Shown: piece by piece, positions 1-5,700 of the stretch
Numbering within the stretch: position 1 is the stretch's first letter
How the letters are laid out: every line of letters begins with the position of its first letter
Source of the DNA: Methyloprofundus sp.
GTDB lineage: Bacteria; Pseudomonadota; Gammaproteobacteria; Methylococcales; Methylomonadaceae
DNA length: 9,589 bases
Direction of reading: 5' to 3'
Assembly (NCBI GenBank): GCA_030619185.1
Contig: JAUXBW010000070.1
Location: forward strand, 1-9,589
Program-made: the position numbers and the translations under genes
The notes under the pieces: model-generated
Told to the model about the DNA's origin: nothing
The model's input: the letters and a program-made list of their open reading frames with translations, nothing else
The model's database searches: none

Positions 1-142
1 ACTTAATTTAAGGAGGATGTCATTAAGTGGTCTATGTGTAGCTGATTTTATAGACCATTTAGCTGAACTGGATATTGATATAGTGAGCGGGGATCAGCAA
101 ACTGAAAATGAAGCCGAGACATTGAAAACATGGCTGTTGTAA
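1..142 (+). CDS. C-terminal fragment of unrecognised protein, 5' cut by window edge
   Basis: One frame (codons starting at base 2) is open from the window edge to a TAA at 140-142 and gives 46 residues ending in ETLKTWLL. The fragment is acidic and looks like a helical tail, with a segment reading SLSGLCVADFIDHLAELDID. A purine-rich AAGGAGG directly abuts an ATG at 17-19, but with no spacing it is not a normal start, so I read the frame as continuing leftwards. The helix is faintly like the C-terminal part of small antitoxin proteins of the UPF0175 type, but this is only an impression. It converges with the minus-strand SulP cluster, about 40 bases from the end of the small membrane ORF. Function unknown. 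Confidence 0.4.
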   Translation, partial: LNLRRMSLSGLCVADFIDHLAELDIDIVSGDQQTENEAETLKTWLL

Positions 143-184
143 GTACCTATGATATTTAATTTAACATTTAGGAATCAGAATTTA

Positions 185-322
185 TTAATATCCGAAACTA
201 TATATATTTACGATCAGGGCGGCACAGGTTAATGCCAGTAGATTAATTAAAAGCCAGTGTAATCTCGCTTTACGCGCGGATTCCAGGCTTTCTTCTTCAG
301 CATCCTTATCAGCCCCCGCCAT
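185..322 (-). CDS. Small single-pass membrane protein overlapping the SulP gene end
   Basis: An ATG at 320-322 opens a 45-residue ORF ending at 185. The first about 22 residues are hydrophilic and charged (MAGADKDAEEESLESARKAR), followed by one hydrophobic helix (HWLLINLLALTCAALIVNIY). Its start lies inside the last codons of the SulP gene, in another frame, so the two overlap by 14 bases (309-322), an arrangement typical of translational coupling. A weak AGG about ten bases upstream could assist. The frame is open further up to an ATG at 382, but that would overlap the STAS domain more deeply, so I prefer the shorter form. It could be a small accessory subunit of the transporter or a chance ORF; an alternative is that a frameshift in the G-rich overlap once joined it to SulP. 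No family recognised. Confidence 0.45.
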   Translation of the reverse strand: MAGADKDAEEESLESARKARLHWLLINLLALTCAALIVNIYSFGY

Positions 323-1877
323 GTTTAGCGCCTGGCACTTGATGTTCGTCAAAACCGCACATTTTGACTGTAATATTATCATCAGCGGCAGTCTTCAGAA
401 AATCCACCAGGGTTTCCTTAATATCATGATCAATAAACTGAGCCTTAGATGCATCAATAACCAAAGTGGAATTTTCTTGCACCCGATTTAACAGCTTTCT
501 TAATAAGGCTTTATTTAAGAATGAGACATCTTTGTTTAGAGATAAGGTGTCGTACTCACTACCGGATTCCAGTGTAATGGACTCAAGGTAATTAGATTTC
601 ATGACAAACAGCAAACCGATGATAATGCCAATCACCACGCCCTGCAGTAAGTCGGTGGTTAGAATAATAACCACCGTAAAGATAAATGGCAAAAACTGAT
701 TCCATCCTTGCTGGTACATAGCCTGGAATAATTGGGGTTTAGCTAATTTATAACCCGTTTGCAATAAAATAGCTGCCAGGCAAGCCAGTGGAATCATGTT
801 TAAAATCTGAGTAATAAACAGAATGCTCAACAATAAAAATATCCCGTGCACAAAGCTGGCAATGCGGGTACGCCCCCCTGCATTAATATTAGCCGAACTA
901 CGTACTACAACAGCAGTAATGGGTAAGCCACCGATAAGACCACTAAGCATATTACCTACTCCTTGTGCTTTTAGCTCACGATTAGTGGGGGCAATACGCT
1001 TTAAGGGGTCGAGCTTATCAACAGCCTCCAGGCTTAGTAAGGTCTCCAGGCTACCTATAATTGCCAGGGTAATGGCAATAGTATAGACCTCAGGTTGATT
1101 GAGGAAACTGAAATCAGGCAGGATGAATAAGTCGGCAAAATCAGACAGGTTTTCTGAAATAGGTAAAGAGACCAGGTGACTGCTCGTAACGGCGAGATCA
1201 GGAAACCATTCCAGGGCGATAGCATTAAAGCCTATTCCCCAGATGACGGCAACTAATTGACCGGGCATCAACTTAACCAGGCTGATGCGTTGTAACAGCC
1301 GTGTCTCCCAGAGTATCAAGATCAGTATGGCTCCCAGTGTAATGAGTGCGGCACCTGGTGACATAAACGAAAAGGCATCAAAAATATCCTGAAAACTCTC
1401 CGCAGCCGTTTCATCCATATAACTGTCATCAGCCTCAAAGTGTTTATCATAGCCGACGGCATGAGGTAATTGCTTGATAATCAGAATCAGACCAATGGCA
1501 GACAACATACCTTTAATAACCGCTGAAGGAAAAAAGGCACCGATAACACCGGCTCGCAAATACCCCAATAGTATCTGTATAACCCCAGCCAAAGTGACAC
1601 AGACTAAAAAGCCAGAATAACTACCCAGTTGCTCTATGGCATTGAGAATAATGACTGTTAAACCGGCGGCGGGGCCAGAAACACTTAGCTGCGACCCACT
1701 AAGCCAGGAGACAACAACCCCACCTATAATACCAGCAATAATACCTGAAAATAGTGGTGCACCAGATGCCATAGCAATCCCCAGGCATAAGGGCAGGGCA
1801 ACCAGGAAAACAACCAGACCCGCTGCAATATCAGTTTTTATATAACGTTTATAATAATCAATGTGCTTATGAATCAT
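309..1877 (-). CDS. SulP-family inorganic anion transporter with STAS domain
   Basis: The 522-residue protein is a complete SulP (SLC26-type) permease of the inner membrane. The N-terminal half carries the family hallmark SVSGPAAGLTVI at about residues 65-76 within a run of 10-14 hydrophobic helices, and a second conserved block IIGSLETLLSLEAVDKLDP near residues 285-305. A cytoplasmic STAS domain occupies about residues 432-516. Where many STAS domains have a phosphorylatable serine after ID, this one reads FIDHD (481-485). SulP proteins move sulfate or bicarbonate, often with Na+ or H+; in a chemolithoautotroph either carbon uptake or sulfate traffic is plausible, and the sequence alone does not decide. 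Start ATG at 1877 follows a weak purine stretch (AAGAGAC). The gene is first in a minus-strand unit with the overlapping small membrane ORF; promoter-like boxes and a large palindrome sit upstream. Confidence 0.92.
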   Translation of the reverse strand: MIHKHIDYYKRYIKTDIAAGLVVFLVALPLCLGIAMASGAPLFSGIIAGIIGGVVVSWLSGSQLSVSGPAAGLTVIILNAIEQLGSYSGFLVCVTLAGVIQILLGYLRAGVIGAFFPSAVIKGMLSAIGLILIIKQLPHAVGYDKHFEADDSYMDETAAESFQDIFDAFSFMSPGAALITLGAILILILWETRLLQRISLVKLMPGQLVAVIWGIGFNAIALEWFPDLAVTSSHLVSLPISENLSDFADLFILPDFSFLNQPEVYTIAITLAIIGSLETLLSLEAVDKLDPLKRIAPTNRELKAQGVGNMLSGLIGGLPITAVVVRSSANINAGGRTRIASFVHGIFLLLSILFITQILNMIPLACLAAILLQTGYKLAKPQLFQAMYQQGWNQFLPFIFTVVIILTTDLLQGVVIGIIIGLLFVMKSNYLESITLESGSEYDTLSLNKDVSFLNKALLRKLLNRVQENSTLVIDASKAQFIDHDIKETLVDFLKTAADDNITVKMCGFDEHQVPGAKHGGG

Positions 1878-1916
1878 TGTAATTGTCTCTTATTGTATTT
1901 GATTTTACGGCTCAGC

Positions 1917-1944
1917 ATTATCCTGACTAAAAACATCAGTTGAA
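1917..1944 (-). promoter_or_regulatory. Candidate sigma-70 promoter of the SulP gene
   Basis: On the minus strand a -35-like TTCAAC (1939-1944) and a -10-like GATAAT (1917-1922, five of six to consensus) are separated by 16 bases, about 40 bases upstream of the SulP start codon. The -35 is poor (three of six), which would suit an activator-dependent promoter. The long palindrome at 1943-1981 touches the -35 box. This is pattern matching only. Confidence 0.4.
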
Positions 1945-1981
1945 CACTATTTTAATATACTAAGTATATTAAAATAGTGTT
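1943..1981. repeat. 39-bp perfect AT-rich palindrome upstream of SulP gene
   Basis: Arms AACACTATTTTAATATACT and its exact complement meet around a single central base, giving 19 bp of perfect symmetry. On the plus strand it is followed by a T-run (1981-1985), so it could act as a weak rho-independent terminator for plus-strand (antisense-to-SulP) transcription entering from the right of the SulP start. Because it abuts the candidate -35 box of the SulP promoter, it could equally be an operator. No plus-strand gene lies just upstream that would need a terminator. Confidence 0.6.
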
Positions 1982-2066
1982 TTTTGTTTAGTAAAGACTC
2001 ACCCAGCGGGTCAAATAATACCATTTTATGGGTTTTGTGAAGAAACCTGGACGCGAAATCCTGTAG

Positions 2067-2108
2067 CCCCTAACCCCTCTTTGCTATCAAGGGGGGCTGA
2101 ACGGTTAC
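2067..2108 (-). repeat. Truncated copy of the palindromic GTAAC-ended repeat (copy C)
   Basis: The stretch CCCCTAACCCCTC (2067-2079) through the terminal TGAACGGTTAC (2098-2108) matches one half of the full repeats at 2619-2711 and 5588-5690. Its end TGAACGGTTAC is the exact complement of the left end of the 2619 copy. The other half (the TTTTATTAGATAAT core and second end) is missing and unrelated sequence follows leftwards of 2067. It keeps one small hairpin, CCCCT with AGGGG. It lies about 30 bases upstream of the transposase scrap. It reads in the same orientation as the 5588 copy. Confidence 0.7.
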
Positions 2109-2135
2109 GTTAAATTTGAGCAACAAGAATCCTAA

Positions 2136-2265
2136 AGATATGTGCGACAGTGGCAAGGGGAAAACAGTTTAGCGCAGCTATATCAGCAGCGGTGGAAAGT
2201 TGAACTGGATTTTCGAACAATAAAAACGCAGATGGGCATGGAAATGCAGGGCTGTAAGACGGCTG
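2136..2265 (+). pseudogene. IS4-family transposase remnant (catalytic-Glu region only)
   Basis: About 43 codons remain, reading RYVRQWQGENSLAQLYQQ then RWKVELDFRTIKTQMGMEMQ and GCKTAEV. They contain the IS4-family signature Y-(2)-R-(3)-E-(6)-K as Y..R...E......K in YQQRWKVELDFRTIK, which carries the third acidic residue of the DDE active site, and the usual downstream CKT block. A stop codon (2133-2135) closes the frame immediately upstream and no rest of a transposase is visible, so the N-terminal three quarters and the C-terminus are gone. After CKTAEV the protein similarity stops and the sequence becomes group II intron-like, although the frame stays open to 2327. It is a dead fragment; the apparent GTG start at 2142 has no meaning. 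Confidence 0.8.
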
Positions 2266-2267
2266 AA

Positions 2268-2362
2268 GTGCAAACTGAGCAGTTCAGAAAAGCCCAGTGC
2301 GGTAATTCTGTACGCTGGGATCTGTGAGGGGGGAGTTAGGTAACTGGCTATTCTACCTTGAT
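2268..2362 (+). ncRNA. Group II intron 3' end (domains V and VI), 5'-truncated
   Basis: Bases 2290-2322 fold like group II intron domain V: AAGCCCAGT (2290-2298) pairs with GCTGGGATC (2314-2322), containing the AGC triad position, around a smaller hairpin GCGG...CTGT and an AC bulge. After a short linker and a G6 run comes a domain VI-like hairpin, AGTTAG-GTAA-CTGGCT (2334-2349), then TTCTACCTTGAT. The A at 2355 is seven bases before the presumed 3' end at 2362, the usual branch-point distance. The block GGATCTGTGAGGGGGG is, to my knowledge, typical of bacterial group II introns that follow a reverse-transcriptase gene. No reverse transcriptase or 5' domains are present, so it is an inactive tail. 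The left border is uncertain (about 2266-2285). Confidence 0.6.
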
Positions 2363-2374
2363 CATACTTCTAGC

Positions 2375-2433
2375 AGGAATCTCGTAGTTAAAAATAGATT
2401 CCTGATAAAAGACTTCGGGAATGACGGTCTTTT
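2375..2433. repeat. Two small hairpins of TTCGGGAATGAC type
   Basis: AGGAATCT (2375-2382) pairs with AGATTCCT (2396-2403), and directly after it AAAAGAC (2407-2413) pairs with GTCTTTT (2427-2433) around TTCGGGAATGACG. The pattern of AGATTCC with a CGGGAATGAC block resembles dispersed palindromic repeats seen in several bacterial genomes. Only one copy is in the window, so repeat status is inferred. Nothing in it is coding. Confidence 0.4.
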
Positions 2434-2500
2434 AGCATACTGATTGTTAAGTTTTACTCCGCAGTGGCTGAGAGTTGTACGTAATCAGGAAGACTTGAGT

Positions 2501-2557
2501 GGAGTGCAATAGCTTCAGCTATTGCTGTTTCGGAAAAAGCTAAAGCTTTTTTACTCC
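2501..2557 (+). other. Two nested hairpins closed by GGAGT/ACTCC
   Basis: GCAATAGC-TTCA-GCTATTGC (2506-2525) is a perfect 8-bp hairpin. It is followed by AAAAAGCT-AA-AGCTTTTT (2534-2551), a second 8-bp hairpin ending in six Ts. GGAGT (2501-2505) and ACTCC (2553-2557) can pair to close both into a three-way junction. The second hairpin looks like a rho-independent terminator on the plus strand, but no plus-strand gene precedes it except the mobile-element debris. It may be a small mobile repeat or the tail of a lost gene. Confidence 0.4.
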
Positions 2558-2618
2558 TACCCTTATATGCTGCTTTAAACAGACGCTCATTACCATAAAA
2601 CCTACTCTATCAACACAT

Positions 2619-2711
2619 GTAACCGTTCAGTCCCTCTCCTGAGCAAGGAGGGGTTAGGGGAGGTTTTATTAGATAATCCCCCCTTTAAACAAGGGGGAGG
2701 TGAACAGTTAC
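2619..2711 (+). repeat. Full palindromic repeat, MITE-like (copy A)
   Basis: The 93-bp element is bounded by imperfect terminal inverted repeats GTAACCGTTCA (2619-2629) and TGAACAGTTAC (2701-2711), ten of eleven matching. Inside are two hairpins: CCTCTCCT/AGGAGGGG on the left and CCCCCTT/AAGGGGG on the right. They flank a core at 2646-2677 that is identical over 32 bases to the complement of 5632-5663 in copy B. It ends three bases past the bfr stop codon, so the G+C-rich hairpins may also terminate the bfd-bfr transcript. It carries no ORF; if mobile, a transposase would have to act in trans. Confidence 0.75.
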
Positions 2712-2714
2712 GCC

Positions 2715-3179
2715 TTACATTTGTGATTGCAGGTAATTTTCTATCCCTACTTTTTCTATCAATTCTAGCTGTGTTTCTAGCCAGTCTACATGTTCTTCTT
2801 CACTCTCTAAAATGCCCGCGAAGAGTTCACGCGAAATAAAGTCCTTAATACTTTCACAATACACGATGGCTTCACGCAGTAGGGGAATGGCAATAAGCTC
2901 TAGCTTTAGATCACAAGCCAGCATTTCTTTTGGGTTTTCTCCAATCAGAATTTTGCCAATATTTTGTAAATTAGGTAAACCTTCAAGAAACAAAATACGC
3001 TCAATTAATAAATCAGCATGCTTCATTTCATCAATTGACTCGTGATATTCTTTTTCGTTCAGTTTCTCAAATCCCCAGTTTTTGTACATTCTGGCATGTA
3101 AAAAATACTGGTTAATTGCTGTCAATTCGTTTTCTAATGCCTTATTCAGGAATTCAATAACTTTTGTATCGCCTTGCAT
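2715..3179 (-). CDS. bfr: Bacterioferritin
   Basis: Cytoplasmic haem-containing iron-storage protein: 24 subunits form a hollow shell that oxidises Fe(II) at diiron sites and stores ferric mineral. At 154 residues it is of normal length. All ferroxidase ligands occupy the positions of E. coli Bfr: E18, E51, H54, E94, E127 and H130, and the haem ligand M52 is present, so the subunit should be both catalytic and haem-binding. The four-helix ferritin fold is intact from residue 5 to about 145. Start ATG at 3179 is preceded by CTGGA six bases away. It follows bfd by 26 bases on the same strand and is probably co-transcribed from the Fur-box-containing promoter upstream of bfd. The palindromic repeat at 2619-2711 sits just after its stop. 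Confidence 0.95.
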   Translation of the reverse strand: MQGDTKVIEFLNKALENELTAINQYFLHARMYKNWGFEKLNEKEYHESIDEMKHADLLIERILFLEGLPNLQNIGKILIGENPKEMLACDLKLELIAIPLLREAIVYCESIKDFISRELFAGILESEEEHVDWLETQLELIEKVGIENYLQSQM

Positions 3180-3205
3180 AATAGTTCCAGAGTAAATTTT
3201 AAAAC

Positions 3206-3397
3206 TTAAATCATAACGGGTATTGCATCAGAAGGCACACTATTTTTATGAACTAGTTCACGCACATGCCGATTACATTTTCCACAGCCAGAGCCCACAC
3301 CAAGACATTGGTGTAATGCTTTGTGCGTATTCATACCATCATTAATCGCTGTTAGAATCTGGGAGTCTGTTACTGCTTTGCAAACACAGATATACAT
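3206..3397 (-). CDS. bfd: Bacterioferritin-associated ferredoxin
   Basis: A 63-residue [2Fe-2S] protein that docks on bacterioferritin and passes electrons to the haem, reducing stored Fe(III) so iron can leave. The four cluster cysteines C4, C6, C38 and C41 (MYICVC and GCGKC) have the same spacing as E. coli Bfd; C31 is extra. The frame is open to an ATG at 3409, but I choose the ATG at 3397: it gives the family's MYxCxC start and has a good ribosome site, TGAGG seven bases upstream, whereas the upstream ATG has none. The gene leads a two-gene operon with bfr. A Fur-box-like dyad 27-46 bases upstream suggests repression under iron-replete conditions. Confidence 0.93.
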   Translation of the reverse strand: MYICVCKAVTDSQILTAINDGMNTHKALHQCLGVGSGCGKCNRHVRELVHKNSVPSDAIPVMI

Positions 3398-3423
3398 CAG
3401 GAACCTCATTAATAAATATTTTT

Positions 3424-3443
3424 AATAATGATAACAGTTCTCA
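3424..3443 (-). promoter_or_regulatory. Fur-box-like operator upstream of bfd-bfr
   Basis: AATAATGATAACAGTTCTC matches 14 of 19 bases of the classical Fur box GATAATGATAATCATTATC. The inner dyad TGATAAC-A-GTTCTCA (3429-3443) fits the 7-1-7 model with one mismatch. Minus-strand promoter-like hexamers overlap it, for example TTTACT and TATCAT 16 bases apart. Fur control of bfd is well established in other Proteobacteria, which supports the call; binding is not shown by the sequence itself. Confidence 0.6.
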
Positions 3444-3521
3444 TTTGCAAGTAAAGTTTTTTTATTGGTTTTTTTATATTATGTAAACTACTTCTATTTT
3501 TTAGTGCTTTGTAAATGAATA

Positions 3522-3575
3522 GGGGCGCAGGTCTTTAGCCTGCATTTTAAAAGGCGGACTAAAGATCCACGCCCC
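3522..3575. repeat. Imperfect palindrome GGGGCG...TCTTTAG...CTAAAGA...CGCCCC
   Basis: The 54-bp unit has arms of about 20 bp: GGGGCGCAGGTCTTTAGCCT and, on the other side, GGACTAAAGATCCACGCCCC, pairing with three or four mismatches or wobbles. The centre carries a smaller dyad GCATTTTAAAAGGC. It lies downstream of the mscS-type gene and upstream of the bfd promoter, so it may insulate the two transcripts. The family type, GC-rich ends with an inner TCTTTAG motif, looks like a dispersed palindromic repeat, but only one copy is in view. No T-run follows, so it is not a standard terminator. Confidence 0.6.
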
Positions 3576-3658
3576 ATTGTACTCATGTGTGTCGTGCCCG
3601 TTTGTAACAGGTAATAAAAGACCCGGTAAGGAAACTTATTCACTTATAATCGCACCCG

Positions 3659-5059
3659 TCAGTATTGTGTGATATTAGGCTCTTGGTAAATATGAATATC
3701 TTGCTGTGGGTAGGGTTTAGACAGGTTTTCGGCATCGAAACGCAGCTTAACACTACGGGTAATATCCCAGTATACAGTCCAGTAATCACTTGTTTTAGCC
3801 CATGGGCGACAAATAAAGTTAACCGAAGATTCAGCTAGTTCATGTAGGTGAATCTTGGGTGCTGGATCGTTCAGCGTTAGTGGGTGAGCCGCCACAATCT
3901 CTGCCAGTACTTGCCGGGCATGATCAATATCATCTTTATAACTGATGCCAAACAGCATATCCACTCTGCGCTGTTTACTGGTCGTCGCGTTGATGATGAT
4001 ATTTCCCCAGATATCATTATTTGGAACCACCATGATTTTATTGTCGGGAGTCGAGATAGTCGTAGATACCAGATTAAGAGAGCGCACCTTGCCAAAGTGA
4101 CCAGCAACGTCAACCATATCATCTACATCAAATGGGCGATAAAGCATAATCATAATGCCGCTGGCAAAGTTGCTCAGTGTACCTTGTAAGGCAAAGGCAA
4201 CGACGAATCCAGCCGCGCCAATAATGGCGAGTAGTGGCCCCATATTGATTTCCAGCGTGGTGAAGCCAACAATAATACCTATGAACATCACTAATCGAAA
4301 AACTATGACCACCAGAAAATCAGTAAAAAGCTTGGATTGATTGTTGCTCAAAGCCAGCCCTTTTTTAGTTGCTTCTCTAAGGGCACGTGCTAATAGCCAG
4401 AATACAATAATAATGGCAAGAAAAGTTCCAATATTAGTTGCCCAATGCTTCCCACCTTCTTTAGAAGTCAGCCAGCCCTTCAGACTTGCAAATGCGCTCT
4501 CGGCATCATGGGTATCCAGTTTAATGCCACCCACATCATCCATATAGCGACGGTAAACCTGAACTTTCTCCTTCTCCTGAGCTACCTTATCCAGACCCAG
4601 TTTCTTATTCATCCGATCCAGAATAACACTAAGGCGGTCAATAAGTGCAGTACGTTCGGCTCGCAAGCGGGTCAGTTGGTCCATGGCGTTGTCTTTGCTT
4701 TTGTCTGCATTTTTTACGACATTTTCTGCATGAGAGACTTCCTTCTGGAGTTGTGAGGAGGGTGATTTTACTGTCTCTTGCTTTTGCAAAACTTTCTCGA
4801 TTTTTACCTCTGCCTTTACCTGCTTTTCATTCTGACGCTTTATACGCAGTTTGGTATCTGCAACCTTATGCGCCAGTTCTTTAACTAATTTAAGCCAGGC
4901 ATCAGCCTCAACTGTTAATTCTTCTACAGTTAAAGGGGCAACTATAATATCAAGTTCATCTAAAGGGATTTTTACATCTGCGGTGGTAAAAGCGGCAAAA
5001 GTGGGGTTTGCCCAAAGCGTAAGTAGAATAAGGGATAGAGGTTTAATAAGAGAAAACAC
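3659..5059 (-). CDS. MscS-type mechanosensitive channel with periplasmic coiled-coil domain
   Basis: The 466-residue protein is a small-conductance mechanosensitive channel that would release solutes on hypo-osmotic shock. Residues 1-22 look like a Sec signal peptide ending in PTFA. Residues about 45-170 are highly charged and predicted coiled coil, presumably periplasmic. Three membrane segments follow: about 207-226, 247-269 and the glycine/alanine-rich pore helix 274-303 (GAAGFVVAFALQGTLSNFAS). The MscS beta domain covers about 304-360, with VPNNDIWGNIIINAT, and the C-terminal alpha/beta domain ends in the family's PYPQQDIHIY (449-458). The start is GTG at 5059, with AAGGA eight to nine bases upstream. 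It is larger than E. coli MscS (286) and lacks the many helices of MscK. It appears monocistronic. Confidence 0.9.
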   Translation of the reverse strand: MFSLIKPLSLILLTLWANPTFAAFTTADVKIPLDELDIIVAPLTVEELTVEADAWLKLVKELAHKVADTKLRIKRQNEKQVKAEVKIEKVLQKQETVKSPSSQLQKEVSHAENVVKNADKSKDNAMDQLTRLRAERTALIDRLSVILDRMNKKLGLDKVAQEKEKVQVYRRYMDDVGGIKLDTHDAESAFASLKGWLTSKEGGKHWATNIGTFLAIIIVFWLLARALREATKKGLALSNNQSKLFTDFLVVIVFRLVMFIGIIVGFTTLEINMGPLLAIIGAAGFVVAFALQGTLSNFASGIMIMLYRPFDVDDMVDVAGHFGKVRSLNLVSTTISTPDNKIMVVPNNDIWGNIIINATTSKQRRVDMLFGISYKDDIDHARQVLAEIVAAHPLTLNDPAPKIHLHELAESSVNFICRPWAKTSDYWTVYWDITRSVKLRFDAENLSKPYPQQDIHIYQEPNITQY

Positions 5060-5400
5060 TAAGTAATTCCTTTAAGTCAAATTCCGCACTAACCCACCAG
5101 TAATAAGGGGCATGCTGCGGGGGATATTAAAAAGTAAGCAAAGGCTCAGATGTGCATGATACGCTATTATTTTTTTGCGGTCTTGTCTTGCTTGAAAGGA
5201 ACGATAGGAAGAAAGGAGATTTCCAGTTATTGCATAAGACGATCAATCTCTTGTTTTGTTCAGGCCCATTGTGTCAAGTTGACGACAATGAAACTTTGAT
5301 GAGTTGAAGATATAAATATTAATAATAACATTAACTTATAAAGTATAGGGTAAATGTGAATATTTGTTGCTGTTGTATTACTACTTATTTGTCGGGAAAG

Positions 5401-5419
5401 AGAGACCCTTTTAGTCTCT
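5401..5419 (+). promoter_or_regulatory. Dyad AGAGAC-N7-GTCTCT, possible enhancer site
   Basis: A perfect 6-bp inverted repeat with a 7-base spacer is centred at 5410, roughly 87 bases upstream of the start expected from the sigma-54-like promoter. That is the distance and symmetry of binding sites for sigma-54 activators (enhancer-binding proteins). It could also be a simple RNA hairpin. The role is inferred from position. Confidence 0.35.
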
Positions 5420-5470
5420 GTGTGTGAAATTTTAAGCTTTACCCCCTACCTGATATAGATAAAATGCTTA

Positions 5471-5489
5471 TGGCATAGATGTTGCTTTT
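5471..5489 (+). promoter_or_regulatory. Candidate sigma-54 (-24/-12) promoter upstream of fccAB
   Basis: TGGCATAGATGTTGCTTTT matches the RpoN consensus TGGCACG-N4-TTGCW: GG at 5472-5473 and GC at 5484-5485 are separated by exactly ten bases, and a T-run follows TTGC. Only the sixth and seventh bases depart from the consensus. The predicted start is near 5497, leaving a leader of about 314 bases before fccA, within which the palindromic repeat B lies. No other plus-strand gene starts in between, apart from a 26-codon frame at 5530-5610. Confidence 0.5.
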
Positions 5490-5529
5490 CTATGAAAAAC
5501 GATCATCGTAAAAGAGCACGGGGTAAACC

Positions 5530-5610
5530 ATGACAATTTTCAGCATTAAACTTCGTGCACTTATTCTTCTTTATCATCACTATGTTTGTAACCCTTCACT
5601 TCTCCCTTAA
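5530..5610 (+). pseudogene. Possible broken N-terminus, cut by palindromic repeat B
   Basis: An ATG at 5530, six bases after a GGGG stretch, opens a 26-codon frame beginning MTIFSIKLRALILL. It runs into repeat B at 5588 and stops at 5608-5610. In another frame the same bases continue as FFFIITMFVTLHF, a plausible membrane helix; joined to MTIFSIKLRA by a frameshift this would resemble the first helix of a membrane sensor. Too short to establish; it may be chance. Confidence 0.2.
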
Positions 5611-5690
5611 AAAAGGGAGGAGTGAAGGGGAATTATCTAATAAAACCTCCCCTAACCCCTCCTGTTAAGGAGGGGGAAGTGAATGGTTAC
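5588..5690 (-). repeat. Full palindromic repeat, MITE-like (copy B)
   Basis: The 103-bp element runs from GTAACCCTTCA (5588-5598) to TGAATGGTTAC (5680-5690); the ends are inverted repeats with one mismatch. It is the reverse-orientation relative of the 2619-2711 copy: bases 5632-5663 are identical over 32 positions to the complement of 2646-2677. One arm carries CTCCCTT/AAGGGAG and the other CCCCTCCT/AGGAGGGG, so each half can fold into its own hairpin. The outer hairpin has diverged and lengthened relative to copy A (103 against 93 bases). It lies inside the putative leader of fccAB. Confidence 0.75.
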
Positions 5691-5700
5691 AATGTACGTT

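Larger units (their letters stand above)
5060..5587. other. Non-coding stretch between mscS-type gene and palindromic repeat
   Basis: About 530 bases without a credible gene on either strand. The left part (5060-5200) should hold the promoter of the minus-strand channel gene, but I see no clear hexamers. A bulged dyad around GTCAAGTTGAC (5273-5283), flanked by TTGT and ACAA, and an AT-rich tract (5310-5345) follow. Then come the dyad at 5401-5419 and the sigma-54-like promoter at 5471-5489, listed separately. TTTACCCC (5438-5445) and GGGGTAAA (5520-5527) form an inverted pair bracketing that promoter. Confidence 0.5.

Noticed and set aside
11..19. AAGGAGG next to ATG as a gene start
   Set aside because: There is no spacing between the purine run and the ATG, and the frame is open leftwards to the window edge.
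823..1086. Open frame on the plus strand, 87 codons
   Set aside because: It is antisense to conserved SulP helices and has no family features; a shadow of the real gene.
3884..4189. Plus-strand open frame of 101 codons
   Set aside because: Lies opposite the conserved MscS beta domain; no ribosome site or recognisable domain.
4445..4756. Plus-strand open frame of 103 codons (and overlapping frames at 4341-4884)
   Set aside because: Antisense to the MscS-type protein's membrane and coiled-coil coding sequence; composition is that of a shadow frame.
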